DNA of 64,000 bases from Salegentibacter sp. 24. Lineage in GTDB: Bacteria; Bacteroidota; Bacteroidia; Flavobacteriales; Flavobacteriaceae. Positions 46,036 to 54,599 of this stretch are shown here, in pieces. The first letter of the stretch is position 1. Every line of letters begins with the position of its first letter. Both the position numbers and the translations under genes were made by a program. The stretch covers positions 18,695 to 82,694 of the forward strand of contig NZ_SNWE01000019.1 of assembly GCF_004362395.1 (NCBI RefSeq). Direction: 5' to 3'. The notes beneath the pieces were generated by a model. That model was not told the origin of the DNA and did not search any database. It saw only the letters and a list, made by a program, of their open reading frames with translations.

Positions 46036-46827
46036 ATGCAAACTGAAAAAGTGGTAGATCACATAGTCAACTGGTTAAAAGAATACGCTACAAATGCCGG
46101 AATGAATGGCTTTGTGCTGGGTATAAGCGGAGGAATTGATTCCGCAGTGACCTCAACGCTTTGTGCTAAAACCGGTTTGCGTACCCTATGCCTGGAGATG
46201 CCCATTCATCAACATACCGCTCAGGTAACAAGGGCTCAGCAACATATCAACTGGCTAAAACAACATTATGCCAATGTGAGCAACCTGGAAGTTGATTTAA
46301 CTCCAGTTTTTGAAGGTTTCAAAAAGTCGGTTCCCAAAGTCCAGGCTTCAGAAAATTTAGCACTCACCCTGGCCAATACCCGGGCGAGATTGAGAATGTC
46401 TACCTTATATTATTTTGCCGGCTTACATAGTTACCTTGTTGCAGGCACCGGAAATCAAGTTGAAGATTTTGGGGTTGGGTTTTATACCAAATATGGCGAT
46501 GGCGGGGTAGACCTCAGCCCTATTGCCGACCTTATGAAAACCGAAGTTTATGAAATTGCAAAATTCCTCGGAATTACAGATGAAATCGTAAATGCTCAGC
46601 CTACCGACGGACTTTATGGAGATAGCCGTACCGATGAAGATCAAATAGGCGCCTCTTATCCTGAACTGGAATGGGCAATGACAGCTGCAGAAGAAGGGAA
46701 AACTGCGGAAGACTTTGAAGGGCGCCAACAAGAGGTATTCAAAATTTACAGAAGTCGACACAGCGCTAACCTTCACAAAATGAAACCGATACCCGTATGT
46801 GAGATTCCCGTTAATCTTAAAAAATAA
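46036..46827 (+). CDS. nadE: NAD(+) synthase, ammonia-dependent type
   Basis: Amidates nicotinic acid adenine dinucleotide to NAD, the last step of NAD synthesis. The 263-residue length and lack of a glutaminase domain indicate the form that uses ammonia directly. The pyrophosphate loop SGGIDS is at 31-36; GTGNQVEDFGVGFYTKYGDG as a split motif and LSPIADLMKTEV are conserved, and the end (SRHSANLHKMKPIPVC) matches the family. Divergent from gldB, an arrangement frequent in flavobacteria. Confidence 0.95.
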   Translation: MQTEKVVDHIVNWLKEYATNAGMNGFVLGISGGIDSAVTSTLCAKTGLRTLCLEMPIHQHTAQVTRAQQHINWLKQHYANVSNLEVDLTPVFEGFKKSVPKVQASENLALTLANTRARLRMSTLYYFAGLHSYLVAGTGNQVEDFGVGFYTKYGDGGVDLSPIADLMKTEVYEIAKFLGITDEIVNAQPTDGLYGDSRTDEDQIGASYPELEWAMTAAEEGKTAEDFEGRQQEVFKIYRSRHSANLHKMKPIPVCEIPVNLKK

Positions 46828-46941
46828 GCATTTTATCGAATAACCTGCTCAAAAAATCAAAGGCTAGCTAAAATCAATTAATTTTAGTAGTATAAATGCG
46901 TTAGTCCTACCCCAACGTGTTTTCTCAACCAACCTATTATT

Positions 46942-47580
46942 ATGAGCACAGTATTAATTGCAGATCACCACCCTGTGGTGCATCAAGGGATTCGGTACCT
47001 CCTTAAGGACAATCCGGCATTGGAAGTCGTGGGTAGCGTGCATAATGGGATCGAATTATATGCTTTTTTAAATCAACGCCAACCTGATGTTTTAGTCATT
47101 GAAATAGACCTTCCGGAAATAAACGGCATCAACGCACTACGCACCATAAAAACCGATTACAGTAAGGTGAAGATCCTGGTTTGCACCGGCCATCCTGAAG
47201 AAGTTTATGCTTTAAGCGCCATAAAAGCAGGTGCGGCAGGTTATATTTCAAAAATGGCCAGACCTGAAGAGCTCGAAAAAGCTATTTACCAGGTGGCCAG
47301 GGGAGGCATCTATCTCAATAAAAAAATTACCGAGAAACTTAATGCCGGAATATCACCCGGCAGGAACCTCATTGCTAAATTCAAAAAGCTTTCTACCAGG
47401 GAATCCGAGGTGCTAAATCTTATCTCTTCGGGAAAACGCAATAAAGATATCGCTGAGGCACTCTCCATAAATGAGAAAACGGTGAGCACCTATAAAACCA
47501 GGTTACTAAAGAAATTACAGGTAGATAATGTGGCTGATCTTATTACACGGTCTCGATTATTGCAGATAAGCACTACATAA
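46942..47580 (+). CDS. NarL/LuxR-type response regulator with Glu at the phosphoacceptor site
   Basis: A 212-residue two-domain regulator: receiver domain (1-120) and a C-terminal LuxR-type helix-turn-helix (about 147-205, LSTRESEVLNLISSGKRNKD and NEKTVSTYKTRLLKKL). The phosphoacceptor Asp is replaced by Glu54 (VIEIDLPEING, normally DVVLLDIRMP-like), and one of the two acidic-pocket residues is His9 (ADHHP, normally ADDHP), while Thr81 and Lys103 remain. Glu can mimic the phosphorylated state, so the protein may be permanently active or phosphate-independent (inference). No histidine kinase lies nearby. Its stop overlaps the end of convergent dnaG. Confidence 0.9.
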   Translation: MSTVLIADHHPVVHQGIRYLLKDNPALEVVGSVHNGIELYAFLNQRQPDVLVIEIDLPEINGINALRTIKTDYSKVKILVCTGHPEEVYALSAIKAGAAGYISKMARPEELEKAIYQVARGGIYLNKKITEKLNAGISPGRNLIAKFKKLSTRESEVLNLISSGKRNKDIAEALSINEKTVSTYKTRLLKKLQVDNVADLITRSRLLQISTT

Positions 47581-49534
47581 CGCGATTCAGCTTTTCAGAA
47601 AGAACTTTTTTTAAACTCAGGTAATCTCTTACATCCTCCAGGATATGCTGCGTCTGTTGCTCCTGCCCGGGTGATTTTATTTCTTCCGAAAGCTCGTTTA
47701 TTTTCTGATTGATCAAAAACCTACGCAGGGAAAGAATTGTTTCGCTGACGTGCCTCGATATTGTTTCCGTTTTTGCTTTTACAAAAATATTCTGCCGATC
47801 CCATTCGTGTAATTTATACTGCTCTTCTTCCATCAAAATTGAAGTGATTTCAGAAGCCTGATCAGGATCTATTTCATTGATGAAATTTTTCACCTCAAAT
47901 TTTTCATCACTATTTAAGCGCGTAATGAGTTCCGCATATATATCCCTGAACTTAGGATTGGTAAATGCAATTTCATCTTCCTGGAGATCCAGAAATATTT
48001 TTTCAAAGACCCTGGTTTTCTGCACCTCTTTTTCCAGCCCTAATTCGCCATCTTCCTTTTCCTTTAATACCAGATCCTCAAATTCTTCTTCCACAGTACC
48101 ATACTGTAATAGAAGGCTGATAATCTTTTTTTCAAGTTCATATTGCTCATCTACCTTCGGTGTCTTTAGGTGCGGTTCTTCTTTAACCACATCAAAGGAT
48201 TTTTTTTGTTGCTGCTTCGGGAGCGTTTTGCCGCTTTTGGCATTAAGTTGGGCCAGACTGGAAAATAAAACATTTTCAGAGATATCCATAATCCGGGAAC
48301 ATTCCTGCAAATAAACTTCCTGTTGAATGGTATCCGGGATCTTTGAAATACTATTGACAATATCCCTGATTAATTCAGCTTTTTTAACCGGGTCTTTCTT
48401 AGCCTCCTCCATAAGCAGGGAAGCTTTGTAACTTATAAAATCCTGGGCCTTATCTTCCAAATACTCGCCTAAGGCTTCATCTGAGTTATTCCTGGCAAAA
48501 CTATCGGGATCTTCTCCCTCTGGAAAAGTACAAACCCGCACATTCATCCCCTGTTCCAGGATCAAATCTATTCCGCGTAACGACGCCCTGATTCCAGCTG
48601 CATCGCCATCAAATAGTACGGTGATATTTTTCGTTAGTCGATTGATGAGCCTTATCTGGTCAGGGGTTAAGGCTGTTCCTGAAGAAGACACCACATTTTC
48701 TATCCCACTTTGGTGAAATTGGATCACATCAGTGTAACCTTCCACAAGAAAGCAATTATCTTCCTTAGCGATGGCCTGTTTAGCAAAATTGATTCCATAC
48801 AAAACCTTACTCTTGTGGTAAATCTCACTTTCGGGGGAATTCAGGTATTTGGCCGCCTTTTTTTCATTGGTTAGAATTCTGCCTCCAAACCCCAAAACCC
48901 TGCCGGACATGGAATGAATTGGAAACATCACTCTTCCTTTAAATCGGTCGAATTGCTGCTCACCCTTAACGATGGTGAGTCCGGTTTTTTCAAGGTATTC
49001 CAGTTTATAGGCTTCAGCAAGGGCTTCCTTGGTAAAATCATCCCACTGATCAAGCGAATACCCCAGCTCAAACTTTTTAATTGTCTCCAGGCTAAAGCCA
49101 CGTTCTTTAAAGTAGCTTAAGCCAATAGCTTTTCCTGGCTCGGTTTTATGAAGATTTTTCTGAAAATGCTTACTGGCAAATTCTGAAACCAGGTACATAC
49201 TTTCCCGCTCATCGGCCTGCAGTTTTTGTTCGTCGCTTTGCTGGGTTTCCTCAATCTCAATTCCATACTTTTTTGCCAGGTATTTAATGGCTTCCGGATA
49301 GGTGAAATGTTCGTGTTCCATAAGGAAAGCCACCACGTTTCCACCTTTGCCACTAGAGAAATCTTTCCAGATTTGTTTCACGGGGGAAACCATAAAACTT
49401 GGTGTACGTTCGTCACTAAAGGGACTTAAACCCTTAAAATTAGACCCTGACTTTTTAAGGTTCACAAAATCACCAATGACCTCCTCTACGCGGGCGGTTT
49501 CAAAAACATTGTCTATGGTAGATTTTGAGATCAA
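47573..49534 (-). CDS. dnaG: DNA primase without zinc ligands
   Basis: Synthesises RNA primers for replication. The 653-residue protein has the N-terminal zinc-ribbon fold (FKGLSPFSDERTPSF), the TOPRIM catalytic core (FLVEGYTDVI, FDGDAAGIR, GEDPDSFAR) and a helical C-terminal helicase-binding region. All four zinc ligands of the CHC2 ribbon are replaced: Ser37, Ser40, Asp58 and Ser61 stand where C, H, C and C are expected, yet the surrounding fold residues are kept. Translation starts at TTG (49532-49534); no ATG or GTG is available in frame before an upstream stop. Catalytic acidic residues are intact, so the enzyme should be active. Confidence 0.94.
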   Translation of the reverse strand: MISKSTIDNVFETARVEEVIGDFVNLKKSGSNFKGLSPFSDERTPSFMVSPVKQIWKDFSSGKGGNVVAFLMEHEHFTYPEAIKYLAKKYGIEIEETQQSDEQKLQADERESMYLVSEFASKHFQKNLHKTEPGKAIGLSYFKERGFSLETIKKFELGYSLDQWDDFTKEALAEAYKLEYLEKTGLTIVKGEQQFDRFKGRVMFPIHSMSGRVLGFGGRILTNEKKAAKYLNSPESEIYHKSKVLYGINFAKQAIAKEDNCFLVEGYTDVIQFHQSGIENVVSSSGTALTPDQIRLINRLTKNITVLFDGDAAGIRASLRGIDLILEQGMNVRVCTFPEGEDPDSFARNNSDEALGEYLEDKAQDFISYKASLLMEEAKKDPVKKAELIRDIVNSISKIPDTIQQEVYLQECSRIMDISENVLFSSLAQLNAKSGKTLPKQQQKKSFDVVKEEPHLKTPKVDEQYELEKKIISLLLQYGTVEEEFEDLVLKEKEDGELGLEKEVQKTRVFEKIFLDLQEDEIAFTNPKFRDIYAELITRLNSDEKFEVKNFINEIDPDQASEITSILMEEEQYKLHEWDRQNIFVKAKTETISRHVSETILSLRRFLINQKINELSEEIKSPGQEQQTQHILEDVRDYLSLKKVLSEKLNRVM

Positions 49535-49558
49535 AAAAATAGGTTTAAACCTGCTAAT

Positions 49559-49575
49559 CCCGAAATTTATTCGGG
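49559..49575 (-). terminator. Weak hairpin between the outer-membrane protein gene and dnaG
   Basis: CCCGAA and TTCGGG arms (6 bp) with a five-base loop, 80 bases past the stop of the outer-membrane gene. A T run follows only after about 18 bases, so its strength as a terminator is doubtful. Confidence 0.35.
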
Positions 49576-49599
49576 ACTAGAGTGGCTATGAATTCAAGA

Positions 49600-49607
49600 C
49601 AAAATTA
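49600..49607 (-). promoter_or_regulatory. Possible -7 element for dnaG
   Basis: Minus-strand TAATTTTG fits TAnnTTTG, 65 bases before the TTG start of dnaG. No convincing TTG upstream. Confidence 0.3.
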
Positions 49608-49654
49608 CAATTTAAAATTGGCTAATAGTAAAAATTAAAGGAAGGATGGTTATT

Positions 49655-50710
49655 TTAATCGACATCAAACCGAAGCCCTAAAGAAAAGTTGTGCAATTCC
49701 TTATTTGGGTCCTGGAATATTGGGTTTAGATCGTATTTGCCATAGAGTGTGGCACCGCCCCAACCCAGGTAGGCGCTTAGTCCATAGACCAAATCATTAG
49801 TATTATAATCGTTTTTCAATTTCTCTTTCACCTTATCTCCGTCAGCCTCATACTTTAATTTTTGACGCTCCCCAATATTGAATCCGGCATAACCTCCAAA
49901 GCCTATTTTAAGCATTTTATAGGTTGAAAAATGCAAGCGATCTTCAGTCTCGGTTCGCTTTGAGGGACCAATCTCAAAATGAACAGGCACAACCAGGTTA
50001 TCCATTCTGAATTTAGATTTTTCAAGATCAATTGGGAACTTTTCCAGGTATGTTTCATTACCTTCTTCAACAAAAATACGGTTATCGGTAGGTTTTAATC
50101 CGTTAAACTGAAAAGAAAGACCGTAGCGAACACGCAACCAGTTTGTTTCTTGGAAGACCCGGGTTTTCCAGGCCCAGCCGATTTCAAAAAATCGGCTCCC
50201 GGCCAATTTGAAATCTGTATCATTTAGGGTTTGCCCCTTGGAAAGCGCATTGTTAAAACCGGCGGCGAGTACTAAATCAGTTGTAGTCCTCTTGTCGTAT
50301 TTATCCTTTGTATTGATCTTGATATCCACGGCTTTTCCATGCCCCCCGATAGCGATATAATTTTCTGAATTATTGTCGTTCCTATCCCTTAGCTCCATTT
50401 CATTTTGAAGGATCACTATTTTATTCTCAATATTCTTGGCATGTTTTTCGGCAAATTCCTTCTTTTGTTTTTCTGCCTCCTGGTTAGTTAGCTCCCCTCT
50501 TTCCAGCCTGGCATTTATCCGCTCAATTTCGTATTTGAGCTTTTCTTTTTCTTTAGCTATAATTTTAGCTTTTTCCTTTTCAAAAAATTCTTTTGTTCGC
50601 TCTTCTTCTGAAATAAGCTCGGCCCCTTTATGATCACCTTCCTGGGCAGCAACTTCCTGCACTGAAAAACTGAATAACGAAAAAGTGATGTAAAAAATAA
50701 TTGTTTTCAT
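49655..50710 (-). CDS. Outer-membrane beta-barrel protein with N-terminal coiled coil
   Basis: A 351-residue exported protein: signal peptide ending near VAAQ (22), then a highly charged Glu/Lys region at about 30-110 that should form a coiled coil, then amphipathic strands from about 140 to an FSLGLRFDVD end, typical of a porin-like barrel (outer-membrane beta-barrel type). Specific function unknown. It is the third gene of a unit with the ECF sigma factor and the single-pass membrane protein (54 bases downstream of the latter), so it may be a target or sensor of that system. Confidence 0.75.
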   Translation of the reverse strand: MKTIIFYITFSLFSFSVQEVAAQEGDHKGAELISEEERTKEFFEKEKAKIIAKEKEKLKYEIERINARLERGELTNQEAEKQKKEFAEKHAKNIENKIVILQNEMELRDRNDNNSENYIAIGGHGKAVDIKINTKDKYDKRTTTDLVLAAGFNNALSKGQTLNDTDFKLAGSRFFEIGWAWKTRVFQETNWLRVRYGLSFQFNGLKPTDNRIFVEEGNETYLEKFPIDLEKSKFRMDNLVVPVHFEIGPSKRTETEDRLHFSTYKMLKIGFGGYAGFNIGERQKLKYEADGDKVKEKLKNDYNTNDLVYGLSAYLGWGGATLYGKYDLNPIFQDPNKELHNFSLGLRFDVD

Positions 50711-50764
50711 AATAATTGATTTTGATGTTTGATGAATGACCCGATTGTGGGTTTTTGAATACTA

Positions 50765-51526
50765 TTAATAGTTTCTATTGGCAACCGCCGTTTTGGCCTT
50801 GAGGTACCCCTCTTTTAAAACCTCAAAAACCTTTGCTTTAAAGGACTGGTAAATCTCGTCTTCAACTTCGGCTAAAAGTGCATTTGCACTTATTTTGGTA
50901 TTAGAATTATAAACTTGCGAATTTCGTTCTTTACTTAGTTCTAAAGCCGCCTGTGCCAGCAGCGCATCAACTTCATCACTGGAAATCTCCTTATTTTTAG
51001 CGGTTGCAGCGAGAACTTCCTCAAGTTTGGATTGAATTAGTTTTTCTTCTGAAATTGGTGGTTCCAGGCTAATGGTCTTCAAAACAATAGCTTCTTCATA
51101 TTTATTTTCGTCTGAAATTGGTGTGTCCGAAACCTCTATTTTTTCTGAAGTTTCAGCCCTCGTGGCAATTTCGGTTTTTACCTTATTTTCAGCTGAATTA
51201 TTCCCTGTATTCATAACTTCTTCAGAAGCGATTTGAGTATCGTTTTCCTTCAAAAACCTTTGTTTTTCCTCCGGCTTTTTGATCATTTGCTCTACCGGTT
51301 CCTCAACAATTTTCGGGGTCTCTGAAAAATGATCATTCCACATAAATGTTCCCGCTATTAGCAAGACGGCAATGGCCGCGGCGCTATACTTCCAGGTATT
51401 TCTGGAAGTGCTGTTTTCCTTGGCATTTAATTTTGCGTCTAGCTTATCCCAGGCCTCCGCCGAAGGCTTTATTCGCCTTTTTGCCAGATCCTCCCGGGCT
51501 TTTTCTTCGAATTTATTTAATTCCAT
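50765..51526 (-). CDS. Single-pass membrane protein, candidate anti-sigma factor
   Basis: A 253-residue protein with a charged cytoplasmic N terminus (1-45, MELNKFEEKAREDLAKRRIK and AEAWDKLDAKL), one membrane helix (about 46-63), and an extracytoplasmic Glu/Lys-rich region. Its ATG overlaps the end of the ECF sigma gene by 14 bases, as anti-sigma genes often do. I see no recognised anti-sigma zinc motif (HxxxCxxC), so the role is inferred from position and topology. The C-terminal part repeats acidic helices and carries no cysteines. Confidence 0.7.
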   Translation of the reverse strand: MELNKFEEKAREDLAKRRIKPSAEAWDKLDAKLNAKENSTSRNTWKYSAAAIAVLLIAGTFMWNDHFSETPKIVEEPVEQMIKKPEEKQRFLKENDTQIASEEVMNTGNNSAENKVKTEIATRAETSEKIEVSDTPISDENKYEEAIVLKTISLEPPISEEKLIQSKLEEVLAATAKNKEISSDEVDALLAQAALELSKERNSQVYNSNTKISANALLAEVEDEIYQSFKAKVFEVLKEGYLKAKTAVANRNY

Positions 51527-52073
51527 AATCCGATGTGTTTTGTGTTTCTAGTTGCTGCTGCAACATTTTTCTCGCCTTGGACAACTGTGATTTTGAAGTA
51601 CCTTCGGTGATTTTCAGCATTTTCGCAATTTCGGCGTGTTTATATCCTTCTACCGCATACATAACAAAAACCATCCTGTAGCCCTCGGGCAACTTGTCTA
51701 TCAGGTTTTGAATATGTGTCACATTGAGCTCTGTATCCATCTCCGCAGAAAAATCATAGCTTGCAATTTCTTCGTCACTAAAGACGATCTTCTTTTGCGA
51801 GCGAAGAAAGGAAATGGATTCCCTTATCATAATTTTCCTTATCCAGCCTTCAAAACTTCCTTTAGATTCAAAATCTTCCAGATGGGTAAAAACTTTTAAA
51901 AATCCATTTAGCATGACTTCTTCTGCATGCTGCATATCCTTTATATACTGCCTGCAGACACTAAGCATTTTTCCGCAATGCACCTCATATAATTCACGCT
52001 GCGCCTTACGATCCTTTTTAGCCGCGCGCTTGATTAACTGAGTTTCGTTTTTAAAGAGTTGAATTACTTTCAC
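51513..52073 (-). CDS. ECF-type RNA polymerase sigma factor
   Basis: A 186-residue sigma-70 factor with only regions 2 and 4. Region 2 (about 25-90) includes YIKDMQHAEEVMLNGFLKVF and the promoter-melting segment GWIRKIMIRESISFLR; region 4 (about 120-175) includes LPEGYRMVFVMYAVEGYKHAEIA and the recognition helix SKSQLSKARKML. Starts with GTG at 52071-52073; no ATG is in frame nearby. The upstream sequence contains GGCAACC-N16-CGTCTA, a plausible ECF-type promoter, suggesting autoregulation. Confidence 0.92.
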   Translation of the reverse strand: MKVIQLFKNETQLIKRAAKKDRKAQRELYEVHCGKMLSVCRQYIKDMQHAEEVMLNGFLKVFTHLEDFESKGSFEGWIRKIMIRESISFLRSQKKIVFSDEEIASYDFSAEMDTELNVTHIQNLIDKLPEGYRMVFVMYAVEGYKHAEIAKMLKITEGTSKSQLSKARKMLQQQLETQNTSDYGIK

Positions 52074-52107
52074 CCGATTTTAAAATTAAAAAGACCTTCT
52101 ATTTACA

Positions 52108-52136
52108 TAGACGCAGGAAAGTTACAAAAGGTTGCC
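52108..52136 (-). promoter_or_regulatory. Candidate ECF-type promoter of the sigma operon
   Basis: Minus-strand GGCAACC (52130-52136), 16-base spacer, CGTCTA (52108-52113), 35 bases before the GTG start. The AAC and CGTC elements at this spacing are the pattern seen for many ECF factors. No such pair was noticed elsewhere in the window. Confidence 0.5.
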
Positions 52137-52183
52137 TGTACCCTGATTATTTTTCAAAAAATTAGTTTAGAGACGAATTCTTG

Positions 52184-52191
52184 TATCTTTG
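52184..52191 (+). promoter_or_regulatory. -7 element of rluF promoter
   Basis: TATCTTTG matches TAnnTTTG, 16 bases before the ATG at 52208, giving a very short leader. It lies downstream of an alternative in-frame ATG at 52181 and so argues against that start. Confidence 0.55.
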
Positions 52192-52207
52192 CAGTAGAAA
52201 TATTTTT

Positions 52208-53023
52208 ATGTCAGAACAAAGGCTTACCCGAATAAACAAATACCTAAGTGAAATTGGTTATTGCTCCCGCCGTGCCGCCGATAAACTCATTGACCAGGGC
52301 CGGGTAACCATTAACGGGCTTGTACCTGAGATGGGCACCAAGATAGCGCCCAGCGATATTGTAAAGGTTGACGGAAAGGCAGTTTCTGAAGCTGAAAAAG
52401 AAGAACCAAACGTGTACCTGGCTTTCAATAAACCTATAGGCATTGTTTGTACTACCGATACCCGTGTGGAAAAGGATAACATTATCGATTTTATAAACTA
52501 TCCCAAACGAATCTTCCCTATCGGCAGACTCGACAAACCCAGCGAAGGACTTATTTTCCTTACCAATGACGGGGATATTGTTAATAAGATTTTACGCGCC
52601 AGAAACAATCACGAAAAAGAATATATTGTTTCGGTTAACAAACCCATTACTCCTGATTTTATTCGAAGGATGGGCAGCGGGGTACCTATCCTGGGCACAA
52701 CTACCAAAAAATGCGAAGTAGAAAAATTAGGCAGGAACGATTTCAGGATTGTGCTTACCCAGGGGCTCAACCGCCAAATTCGTAGAATGTGTGAATTTTT
52801 AGGCTATGAGGTTACGGCCCTTAAACGCATTAGAATTATGAACGTCAGTCTGGATGTGCCCGTGGGACAATGGCGTGATCTTACTAAGGAGGAACTGGAT
52901 ACCATCAATAAGATGGTGGATGAGTCCAGTAAGACCGAAGAGGCCTCAAAACTTCAATCTTCCGCCATAAAAAGTCAACCTAAACCCAAATCAGGTTCCC
53001 GACCTGGCAGACACAAATCTTAA
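52208..53023 (+). CDS. rluF: 23S rRNA pseudouridine(2604) synthase RluF
   Basis: Isomerises a uridine to pseudouridine in 23S rRNA. N-terminal S4 RNA-binding domain ([20 protein letters not shown]), then the RsuA/RluB/E/F-type catalytic domain with the catalytic Asp in [10 protein letters not shown] and the RluF-like [12 protein letters not shown] and [14 protein letters not shown] segments. The final ~35 residues are basic and serine-rich. The ATG at 52208 is chosen because the S4 domain begins there and a promoter lies just upstream. RluF rather than RluB is a judgement from these segments. Confidence 0.88.
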   Translation: MSEQRLTRINKYLSEIGYCSRRAADKLIDQGRVTINGLVPEMGTKIAPSDIVKVDGKAVSEAEKEEPNVYLAFNKPIGIVCTTDTRVEKDNIIDFINYPKRIFPIGRLDKPSEGLIFLTNDGDIVNKILRARNNHEKEYIVSVNKPITPDFIRRMGSGVPILGTTTKKCEVEKLGRNDFRIVLTQGLNRQIRRMCEFLGYEVTALKRIRIMNVSLDVPVGQWRDLTKEELDTINKMVDESSKTEEASKLQSSAIKSQPKPKSGSRPGRHKS

Positions 53024-53109
53024 CACATAATTAGCGGTATTCCTTGCAGGCATGTTAAGATTACTTGTTAATTTTAATAGCAGCTAATATTTTAAATTCT
53101 TTAAGATTT

Positions 53110-53532
53110 ATGAAGGTACAACCCTTTCATCTGGCCATACCGGTTTCAGATTTACAAAAGGCCAGGAAATTCTATAAAGAAACCCTGGGCTGTGGTGAAG
53201 GCCGCAGCAGTGAGCATTGGGTGGATTTTAATTTTTTCGGTCATCAGCTGGTAATCCATTACAAACCAGCCAGTGAAACTGAAGATTCGCATAGCAATCC
53301 AGTAGACGGTAAAGAGGTACCGGTTCCCCATTTTGGTGTGGTATTGGAATGGGACGTATTCCAGGAATTCGCTAATCTGTTGCGCTCAAAAAATATTGAG
53401 TTTGAAATAGCACCTTACATTCGTTTTGAAGGAAAGGTCGGGGAACAGGCCACGATGTTCTTCAAGGATCCTTGCGGAAATGCCCTGGAATTTAAAGCCT
53501 TTAAGAACAAAGACCAACTATTTGCAAAATAA
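53110..53532 (+). CDS. VOC family (glyoxalase/bleomycin-resistance-like) protein
   Basis: A 140-residue protein of the vicinal-oxygen-chelate superfamily. Paired beta-alpha-beta modules: [23 protein letters not shown] at the N terminus and [18 protein letters not shown] later, with candidate metal ligands His7, His in HFGVV, and Glu in NALEFKAF. The 53110 ATG is preferred over one at 53065, because the conserved fold begins there. Substrate unknown. Nineteen bases separate it from the following permease gene. Confidence 0.85.
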   Translation: MKVQPFHLAIPVSDLQKARKFYKETLGCGEGRSSEHWVDFNFFGHQLVIHYKPASETEDSHSNPVDGKEVPVPHFGVVLEWDVFQEFANLLRSKNIEFEIAPYIRFEGKVGEQATMFFKDPCGNALEFKAFKNKDQLFAK

Positions 53533-53550
53533 CCAACCAATCACAAAAAT

Positions 53551-54570
53551 ATGGATAGATTAAAACCGGCATTGGTACGTCAGATTTTCGTACTCATGCT
53601 CATTCTTTTTTTAACGGTTTTAATTTTTAAGGAAATTATCCCTTACCTCTCGGGGGTCCTTGGGGCCATCACTTTGTATGTCCTTTTGCGCAACTGGATG
53701 CAGAAATTACTGGCCAGGGGTTGGAAACCTCCAGTAGCGGCAGCACTTTTAATGGCTGGTTCCTTTGTAGGAATCTTAGTGCCGGTCACCCTTATTGTAC
53801 TGATGCTTACTTCTAAAATCAGTAAAGCGGTTGCGAATTCAGAAAGGGTGATAAAGGCCGTAAAAGAACAACTCAATGAAGCAGAGACTTACCTTGGTTA
53901 CAGCATTAGTGATTCTATTGATACCGCGGCAGTCACCAACTGGGTATCAGGCAACCTGCAAAGTTTAGCTGGCGGTACTTTTAATGCCTTTATAGCTATT
54001 GGCATTATGTACTTTATGCTCTATTATATGCTTATAAAGCGAGATTCTATGAAGTCTTCGCTCATTTCTTATATCCCTTTAGGAAATGAAAACCTGAAAA
54101 TAATAGGAAAAGAAAGTGATCAACTGGTAAAATCCAATGCTTTGGGCATTCCAATGGTTGCCATTTTTCAGGGAATAATAGCCCTGGTGGGTTACCTGAT
54201 TTTAGGCGTGCCAGATCCTTTTTTCTGGTTCGTGATTACGGCCATAGGTTCTATGATTCCTTTTATTGGAACAGCAATAGGGGTTCTCCCGGTTGTCATT
54301 CTCTTATTTGCCCAGGGAGATAACTGGCAGGCCATTGCAATGCTTATTTACGGGCTTGTGGTCGTTGGCTCTACCGATAACCTGATAAGACTTTACATCT
54401 TAGAAAGACTTGCATCAGTACATCCACTAATCACCCTTTTCGGAGTGGTCGTGGGGGTGCCGCTATTCGGCTTTATAGGATTAATTTTCGGGCCCCTGCT
54501 TGTTTCCTTGTTTTTATTAATTCTAAAGATTTATAAAAAGGAATACGGCAATGCCCAAGATCGACTTTAA
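53551..54570 (+). CDS. AI-2E family transporter
   Basis: A 339-residue inner-membrane protein with about seven to eight hydrophobic segments and the AI-2E (PF01594) layout: two helices at the N terminus (FVLMLILFLTVLIFKEI, then a turn to GVLGAITLYVLL), an extracytoplasmic middle part, and a C-terminal bundle with IPFIGTAIGVLPVVIL and TLFGVVVGVPLFGFIGLIFGP segments. The true substrate is unknown in most members; the family also includes Na+/H+ antiporters. Followed 29 bases later by a DUF1232 gene. Confidence 0.88.
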   Translation: MDRLKPALVRQIFVLMLILFLTVLIFKEIIPYLSGVLGAITLYVLLRNWMQKLLARGWKPPVAAALLMAGSFVGILVPVTLIVLMLTSKISKAVANSERVIKAVKEQLNEAETYLGYSISDSIDTAAVTNWVSGNLQSLAGGTFNAFIAIGIMYFMLYYMLIKRDSMKSSLISYIPLGNENLKIIGKESDQLVKSNALGIPMVAIFQGIIALVGYLILGVPDPFFWFVITAIGSMIPFIGTAIGVLPVVILLFAQGDNWQAIAMLIYGLVVVGSTDNLIRLYILERLASVHPLITLFGVVVGVPLFGFIGLIFGPLLVSLFLLILKIYKKEYGNAQDRL

Positions 54571-54599
54571 AATAACTACTAATCAAAAAATGAAGTATT

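Noticed and set aside
46866..46886. Palindrome CTAAAAT-N6-ATTTTAG after nadE
   Set aside because: Short A+T-only arms without a T run; expected by chance in such sequence.
52181..52207. ATG at 52181 as start of rluF
   Set aside because: A TATCTTTG -7 element lies at 52184-52191, and the S4 domain begins after the ATG at 52208.
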